This document shows positions 60,255 through 64,000 of a DNA stretch of 64,000 bases, in pieces. The notes under the pieces are model-generated. The model saw only the letters and a program-made list of their open reading frames with translations, did not search any database and was not told where the DNA came from. The first letter of the stretch is position 1. Every line of letters begins with the position of its first letter. Location: the NCBI GenBank assembly GCA_023150875.1, contig JAKLKC010000025.1:1-64000 (forward strand). The letters run 5' to 3'. Source of the stretch: Myxococcota bacterium. GTDB taxonomy: Bacteria > Myxococcota_A > UBA796 > UBA9615 > JAKLKC01. Made by a program: the position numbers and the translations under genes.

Positions 60255-60497
60255 ATGCCCATCTCCGCCTCGGAGCTCCGCGCCGACGTCGACAACATCC
60301 TTGACCGGGTGCTGGAGTCGGGGGAGCCGGTGGAGATCGAGAGGAAGGGGCGCATCGTGCGCCTCGTGCCCGAGGCCCGTCCCTCCAAGCTCCTCCGCCT
60401 CGTCCGCCGGCCAGGCGTCGTGGTCGGCGATCCCGAAGACCTCGTGCACCTCGACTGGCCGTCGGAGTGGACCGGCGAGCCTGGTCCATCTCGATAG
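60255..60497 (+). CDS. Phd/YefM-like antitoxin
   Basis: An 80-aa protein from ATG 60255 with GGAGG 8 nt upstream. The fold pattern (SASELRADVDNILDRVLESG, EPVEIERKGRIVRLVPE) matches Phd/YefM DNA-binding antitoxins, with a C-terminal toxin-binding tail containing DWPSEW. The next frame overlaps its end by 17 nt and starts like a PIN toxin but is quickly lost. If only the antitoxin remains it may be an orphan regulator or protect against a related toxin elsewhere. Confidence 0.75.
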   Translation: MPISASELRADVDNILDRVLESGEPVEIERKGRIVRLVPEARPSKLLRLVRRPGVVVGDPEDLVHLDWPSEWTGEPGPSR

Positions 60498-60540
60498 TCA
60501 CGTCCTGGTCTGGCCCTGCTCGGGCGACCACGGCACCCGT
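60481..60540 (+). pseudogene. Remnant of a PIN-domain (VapC-like) toxin
   Basis: Right after the antitoxin tail and overlapping it by 17 nt, the frame LVHLDSHVLVW is read, matching the start of PIN toxins (L-L-D-T-H-V-L-L-W, with the first catalytic Asp). The sequence after it (PCSGDHGTRRSPAP...) no longer fits a PIN domain in any frame and only 110 nt remain before the next, opposite gene. The toxin has been truncated by deletion or decayed by frameshift. There is no clear start codon (CTG 60481 only). Confidence 0.6.
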
Positions 60541-60651
60541 CGGTCCCCGGCCCCTCGTCGATCGGGGCGCCGATCGGCCCAACCACCTCCATCGCCGGGG
60601 ACTTGGGACCGTGAAGTCCGCCCGGGCGGCCGCGGCCCGCTCGCTCCCCGG

Positions 60652-61737
60652 CTAGTCCCCCCCCTCTTCCAGGGCCGTCAGGAACGCGCGGGGCTTGCGG
60701 GGGAGGGGGAAGGTCAGGGTCGTCTCCGCCGAGGCGATCCCGCCGCCCTCGGGCACGGGGAACCGCCACGAGCTGGCGGTGCCGCAGACGCAGCGGCGCA
60801 GGGAGCGGCTGTCCAGGCTGCCCCAGTCGGCCCGGCACGACCCCACGTCCCCGTAGGGCCCGACGACGAAGCGCAGCTTCAGCGTGCCCCGGCTCTCGCC
60901 GTGGTGGGCGACCTCCTCGCTCCAACAGGCGTCGAGATCGTCCCGGTGGTGCAGCAGGATGGCGGCGACGTGGTCCTCCTGGAGCCGGGCGGGGGGGAGC
61001 ACCGTCTCCAGGGGCGCCGTCTCGGGGGCCAGGAACTCCAGCAGGAAGCGGCCGGGAAGCTCCATGTCCCGCAGGTTGCGCTCCAGGCTCCCGGCCATCA
61101 CGGCGTCCCGGGGGGTGGCGCGGGGGCCCCCCGCGAGCTCGCGGCCCCGCCCTTGGAGCCAGGGCTCCAGGACCCGGTCGTGGTAGGTCAGCACCGGGCT
61201 CCCCCGCAAGGCGTCGGCGTAGGCGAGGGTGGCCGATCCCTCGCGGCCCAGCCCCCACAGGAGGGCGGCGTGGAGGGCCGCCAGGACGGGCTCCCGGGGG
61301 CGGGCCTCGCGCCACAGGCCCGCCGCCGACGCCGCCCCCTCCAAGTCCCCCAGGGCCAGGGCCCGGGGGAGGGCGAGGGCCACCCCGGGGGGGAGACCGG
61401 CCGACTGGAGCAGGACCGGCCAGCGGAGGTCCCAGTAGCGCAGGTCCCGCTCCGCCGCCCACCTCACCCGCAGGGTCAGCAGGTCCGCCAGGCTGGCCTC
61501 CCCGTGGCCGAAGCGGTCCGCCAGGAGGGCGACGTCCTCGGCGCTCAGCGCCTGGACCCTCTCCCCCTCGCGCACCGCCGCCGCGACATCGGGCGGCAGG
61601 GGCGTCGCGGGGATCGGGCCGCGACGGGCGGCCAGGGCGGAGCCCCCCGCGGCCAGGAAGAGGCCCCACGCCAGCAGGAGGACCGAGGGCGGCGCGACGA
61701 GGCGCGCGCGCGGCCGCGCTTCGGCTCGCGGGGACAT
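60652..61737 (-). CDS. AgmX/PglI C-terminal domain protein
   Basis: A 361-aa exported protein (signal peptide or anchor about 15-36). The middle is helical. The C-terminal 100 residues (LDACWSEEVAHHGESRGTLK, RFVVGPYGDVGSCRAD, LRRCVCGTASSWRFPVPEGG) form the TonB-like AgmX/PglI C-terminal domain, with the typical CxxR and C-x-C pattern. In Myxococcus these domains occur in motility-associated (AgmX/AglT/PglI) and other envelope proteins. It lacks the N-terminal zinc-ribbon and long repeats of AgmX itself. No motility gene is adjacent. Confidence 0.8.
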   Translation of the reverse strand: MSPRAEARPRARLVAPPSVLLLAWGLFLAAGGSALAARRGPIPATPLPPDVAAAVREGERVQALSAEDVALLADRFGHGEASLADLLTLRVRWAAERDLRYWDLRWPVLLQSAGLPPGVALALPRALALGDLEGAASAAGLWREARPREPVLAALHAALLWGLGREGSATLAYADALRGSPVLTYHDRVLEPWLQGRGRELAGGPRATPRDAVMAGSLERNLRDMELPGRFLLEFLAPETAPLETVLPPARLQEDHVAAILLHHRDDLDACWSEEVAHHGESRGTLKLRFVVGPYGDVGSCRADWGSLDSRSLRRCVCGTASSWRFPVPEGGGIASAETTLTFPLPRKPRAFLTALEEGGD

Positions 61738-61852
61738 GGCGGCTCCGGGAGGATCGCCGTCCTCCGGTCCGGCCCGACCTACCGCTCCCAGATCCCCGTT
61801 CGGCGCCGCGCCGCGATCCTTGAGGTCGGGGACGCGGCGGCCCCCCCGCCGC

Positions 61853-62338
61853 TCACGCCGGGTCGTCGCACGAGGTGTCCCCCCCGCAGGTGATCCACCT
61901 CACCACCAGCGTGAACTCGTCCAGCTCCGGCGCGGCTCCCCCCTCGGCGTCGTCCAGGTCCAGGACCGTGACCCTCGCCTGGCTGACCTTCTCGCCGTCG
62001 GGGCCGTCGGAAGTGGCGGTCACCCGCCAGGTCAGCGACTCCCCAGGATCCGCCTCGTCACACGGATCGGCGTCCACACAGGCGATCTCGACGTGGTTGA
62101 GGTCGGAGCTGAGCTCCAGGCGCCAGCGGAAGGGGCCGACGTTGCGGAACTCCACCAGGGCCTCGGCGGTATCGCCGTGGGGCACCCGCCCGAGGTCCAG
62201 GTCGCTGCCCGGCACCGCCTCGACGTAGGGGCCGGACTCGCCCTCGCCGGGGGCCTCGCAGCCCCCCGCCAGGGCGACGGCCCAGGGGAGGGCGAGGACC
62301 AGGAGTCCCGCCCGGACGGGGGTGCGGCGCCAGTTCAT
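61853..62338 (-). CDS. Lipoprotein with immunoglobulin-like (CARDB/HYDIN-type) domain
   Basis: Encodes 161 aa from ATG 62338. The leader ends LAGGC (Cys27). The mature sequence has a beta-sandwich pattern: DLGRVPHGDTAEALVEFRNV followed by FRWRLELS, TWRVTATSD and VTVLDL, resembling Ig-like 'choice-of-anchor' or HYDIN/ASPM domains. Two Cys pairs (CVDADPC, CGGDTSC) may form disulfides and an Asp-rich loop may bind Ca2+. The function is unknown. Confidence 0.6.
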   Translation of the reverse strand: MNWRRTPVRAGLLVLALPWAVALAGGCEAPGEGESGPYVEAVPGSDLDLGRVPHGDTAEALVEFRNVGPFRWRLELSSDLNHVEIACVDADPCDEADPGESLTWRVTATSDGPDGEKVSQARVTVLDLDDAEGGAAPELDEFTLVVRWITCGGDTSCDDPA

Positions 62339-62434
62339 CCGCCCTTCATACCGCCTCGCGCCGCCGATGGGAAGCACGCGCCGATCCGGGGGGCACCCGC
62401 GGGTCGACCACCGTTGGCCCCTTCCCGGAGCCCC

Positions 62435-64000
62435 TCACGCGACCGCGGCGGGTGTGCTGCCTCCCGGACGGCGCACCATCCGCGGCACCGCGCGGGGGAC
62501 GCCGGCCTCGCCCGCCCCGCGGCCGATGACCTGCTGCTCGACGGGGACCAGGTACTCGGGGCGGAAGCGGATCGGCTCGCCCACCGGCGCCTGCCGCGCC
62601 CGCAGGTCGAACGCGAAGTGGTTCCAGTTCAGGGCCAGGAGAAGCACGTTCACGATCGAGTCGAGGTTCACGCGGCGGCCGACCCGCAGGACCATGGCGA
62701 AGAAGAACCGCCGCTGGGCCCACGATCCGTGCAACACGTACTCGCTGAGCAGCCGCCAGGCGATCCGGGCCTGCTCCTTGGGGTGGAGCGTCATCGAGTT
62801 CTGGCGCCATTCACCCTGAGCGAGGCTGGCGCCGAGGCGCAGGCGCAGGCTGTCCCAGTCGTACACCTCCCGGTACAGCCACCGGAAGCCTTCCTCGATC
62901 TCCTCGCGGCTCATGTGGGGGTGCTCGACGGTGGCATGCGCCCCATCGAGCTCGTCGTAGCTGTAGACGCGGTTGCGATCCTCGGCCTCCATCTCGCGGA
63001 TGAGACGGGTCCCCGGAGGGCTGTTCACGATGTTCACCATCACCCACGAGAGCGAAACCTCCCGGGTGAAGTCGCGGATCTTCGCGAACGCGTCCTTCCG
63101 GTCGAAGTCCGTGCCGACGATGAACGACCCGATGACGTGCATCCCGTGGGCCTGGATGTTCCGGATCGCCTGCGCGTAGTCGCGCTTGTTGACGTCCTTT
63201 CCGAAGGTGGCGATCGCCTCGGCCTCCAGGCTCTCGAACCCGACGAAGACGAAGAAGCACCCCGCGTCCTGCATCAGCTTCAGCATCTCGGGCATGAACG
63301 CCACGTTGAGGCTCATCTGGCAGCCCCAAGAGGCGTTCTTCCCCTTCAGTCCCATCATCAGCGCCTTCACGAACGGCTTGTTCCCGATGAGGTTGTCGTC
63401 GGTGAAGAAGATCTGGTTCGACGGAGCGCGGTCGATCTCGTCGAGCACGTCCTGGACGGTGCGGGTGCGGAAGCCGTCCCCATAGATCTGCTTGATGCTG
63501 CAGAAGTGGCAGTCGAACGGGCATCCACGGGTGGCCTCGACGCCGAAGAATACGTATCGCTCGCCGTGCGCCGCCTGCCAGTCGGGCGGGCGCGACGCCG
63601 TGAGATCGGGGCGGGCGTCGACGCCTCGGTACACCTCCTTCAGCTCGCCGGCCTCGAAGTCGGCCAGCAGCGCTTCCCAGACGCCCTCGGCCTCGCCGAT
63701 GACGACCGCGTCGGCGTGCTCCAGCGTCTCGTAAGGCGCGAGTGTCGCGTGGGGGCCTCCGAACACCACGGGCACTCCCCGCCTGCGGAACTCGTCGGCG
63801 ATCTCGTAGGCGCGGTTCACGTAGCAGGTCATGCCCGTGAGGCCGACGAGGTCCCAGGACCCGTCATAGGGGATGTCGTCGAGGTGGTCGTCGCAGATGA
63901 CGACCTCGTGCTGCCTCGGGGTGAGAGACGCCACGGTGGGCAGGGCCAGGGGCAGGCTCGCGGAGGTGCGGCCGAGCACGTCGCTCAGCTTGCGGAAGTC
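62435..64000 (-). CDS. B12-binding-type radical SAM enzyme, 5' end beyond window
   Basis: At least 521 aa with the frame open to the right edge. The N-terminal visible part (about the first 130 residues) is a cobalamin-binding-like Rossmann domain (WDLVGLTGMTCYVNRAYEIA, VVFGGPHATL, ADAVVIGEAEG). Then RGCPFDCHFC gives the C-x3-C-x2-C cluster, followed by SIKQIYGDGFRTRTVQDVLD, IFFTDDNLIG and CFFVFVGFESL, typical of BchE-like/class B radical SAM enzymes. A C-terminal helical domain follows (about 350-520). Substrate unknown; relatives modify lipids, hopanoids or tetrapyrroles. Confidence 0.85.
   Translation of the reverse strand, partial: DFRKLSDVLGRTSASLPLALPTVASLTPRQHEVVICDDHLDDIPYDGSWDLVGLTGMTCYVNRAYEIADEFRRRGVPVVFGGPHATLAPYETLEHADAVVIGEAEGVWEALLADFEAGELKEVYRGVDARPDLTASRPPDWQAAHGERYVFFGVEATRGCPFDCHFCSIKQIYGDGFRTRTVQDVLDEIDRAPSNQIFFTDDNLIGNKPFVKALMMGLKGKNASWGCQMSLNVAFMPEMLKLMQDAGCFFVFVGFESLEAEAIATFGKDVNKRDYAQAIRNIQAHGMHVIGSFIVGTDFDRKDAFAKIRDFTREVSLSWVMVNIVNSPPGTRLIREMEAEDRNRVYSYDELDGAHATVEHPHMSREEIEEGFRWLYREVYDWDSLRLRLGASLAQGEWRQNSMTLHPKEQARIAWRLLSEYVLHGSWAQRRFFFAMVLRVGRRVNLDSIVNVLLLALNWNHFAFDLRARQAPVGEPIRFRPEYLVPVEQQVIGRGAGEAGVPRAVPRMVRRPGGSTPAAVA

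Noticed and set aside
60163-61893. Plus-strand frame continuing from the PIN remnant for over 400 codons
   Set aside because: It runs antisense to the AgmX/PglI gene and loses all similarity to PIN domains after the first dozen residues.

Overview
The window comes from a very GC-rich bacterium, most likely a member of the Myxococcota or a close deltaproteobacterial relative. This rests on a secreted protease with a MYXO-CTERM-like tail (15401-17197), an AgmX/PglI-type C-terminal domain protein (60652-61737), many lipoproteins with Asp/Thr-rich linkers, a TonB-ExbB-ExbD-ExbD operon, frequent GTG and TTG starts, and heavy use of 4-nt stop/start overlaps. No rRNA, tRNA, CRISPR array or insertion sequence was recognised. 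Both edges cut genes: a formylglycine-generating-enzyme-like fragment on the left and a B12-binding-type radical SAM enzyme on the right.

Layout. 0-8 kb: ferredoxin-reductase-like flavoprotein, methyltransferase, Ca2+/cation exchanger, nucleoside transporter, and a MacA/MacB-type efflux operon. 8-17 kb: secreted and lipid-anchored proteins, a GNAT acetyltransferase and a zinc metalloprotease. 17-23 kb: TonB energy-transduction operon, a second putative metalloprotease and two membrane proteins. 23-27.4 kb: dapC-dapD-dapE (succinylase branch of lysine/diaminopimelate synthesis), then ychF. 27.4-33.3 kb: five minus-strand genes, each overlapping the next by 4 nt, including a glycosyltransferase-radical SAM/SPASM fusion and a WG-repeat-O-methyltransferase fusion. 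33.9-41.4 kb: an accessory block with a HEAT-like protein, a PD-(D/E)XK nuclease-like protein and a three-gene operon of a DndD-like SMC ATPase, a FtsK/HerA-like ATPase and an unknown protein. 41.5-47.2 kb: HIT hydrolase, Pit phosphate transporter, ArsM-like methyltransferase, ECF sigma/anti-sigma pair and two divergent genes. 47.3-54 kb: three lipoproteins, a LOG-family protein and bioF-bioA-bioD. 54.2-64 kb: hybrid histidine kinase, a second PD-(D/E)XK two-gene module, RDD membrane protein, a Phd-like antitoxin with a toxin remnant, an AgmX/PglI protein, a lipoprotein and the partial radical SAM gene.

Two systems stand out. The first is the 27442-33311 operon (DUF4258-like small protein, SDR epimerase, GT4-radical SAM/SPASM fusion, WG-repeat methyltransferase, histidine phosphatase), which looks like a dedicated biosynthetic pathway preceded by a good sigma-70-like promoter. 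The second is the 36780-41364 operon, which resembles DNA-modification/defence machinery (DndD-like plus FtsK/HerA-like) but has no sulfur-transfer genes nearby. Sampled lines in these blocks look less GC-rich than the surrounding housekeeping genes (40 of 60 bases at 29281-29340 against 46 of 60 at 3001-3060). Promoter-like sequences of the form TTGAC(N)/TTTACA, 17-18 nt, TA(N)(N)(N)T recur in front of several operons.
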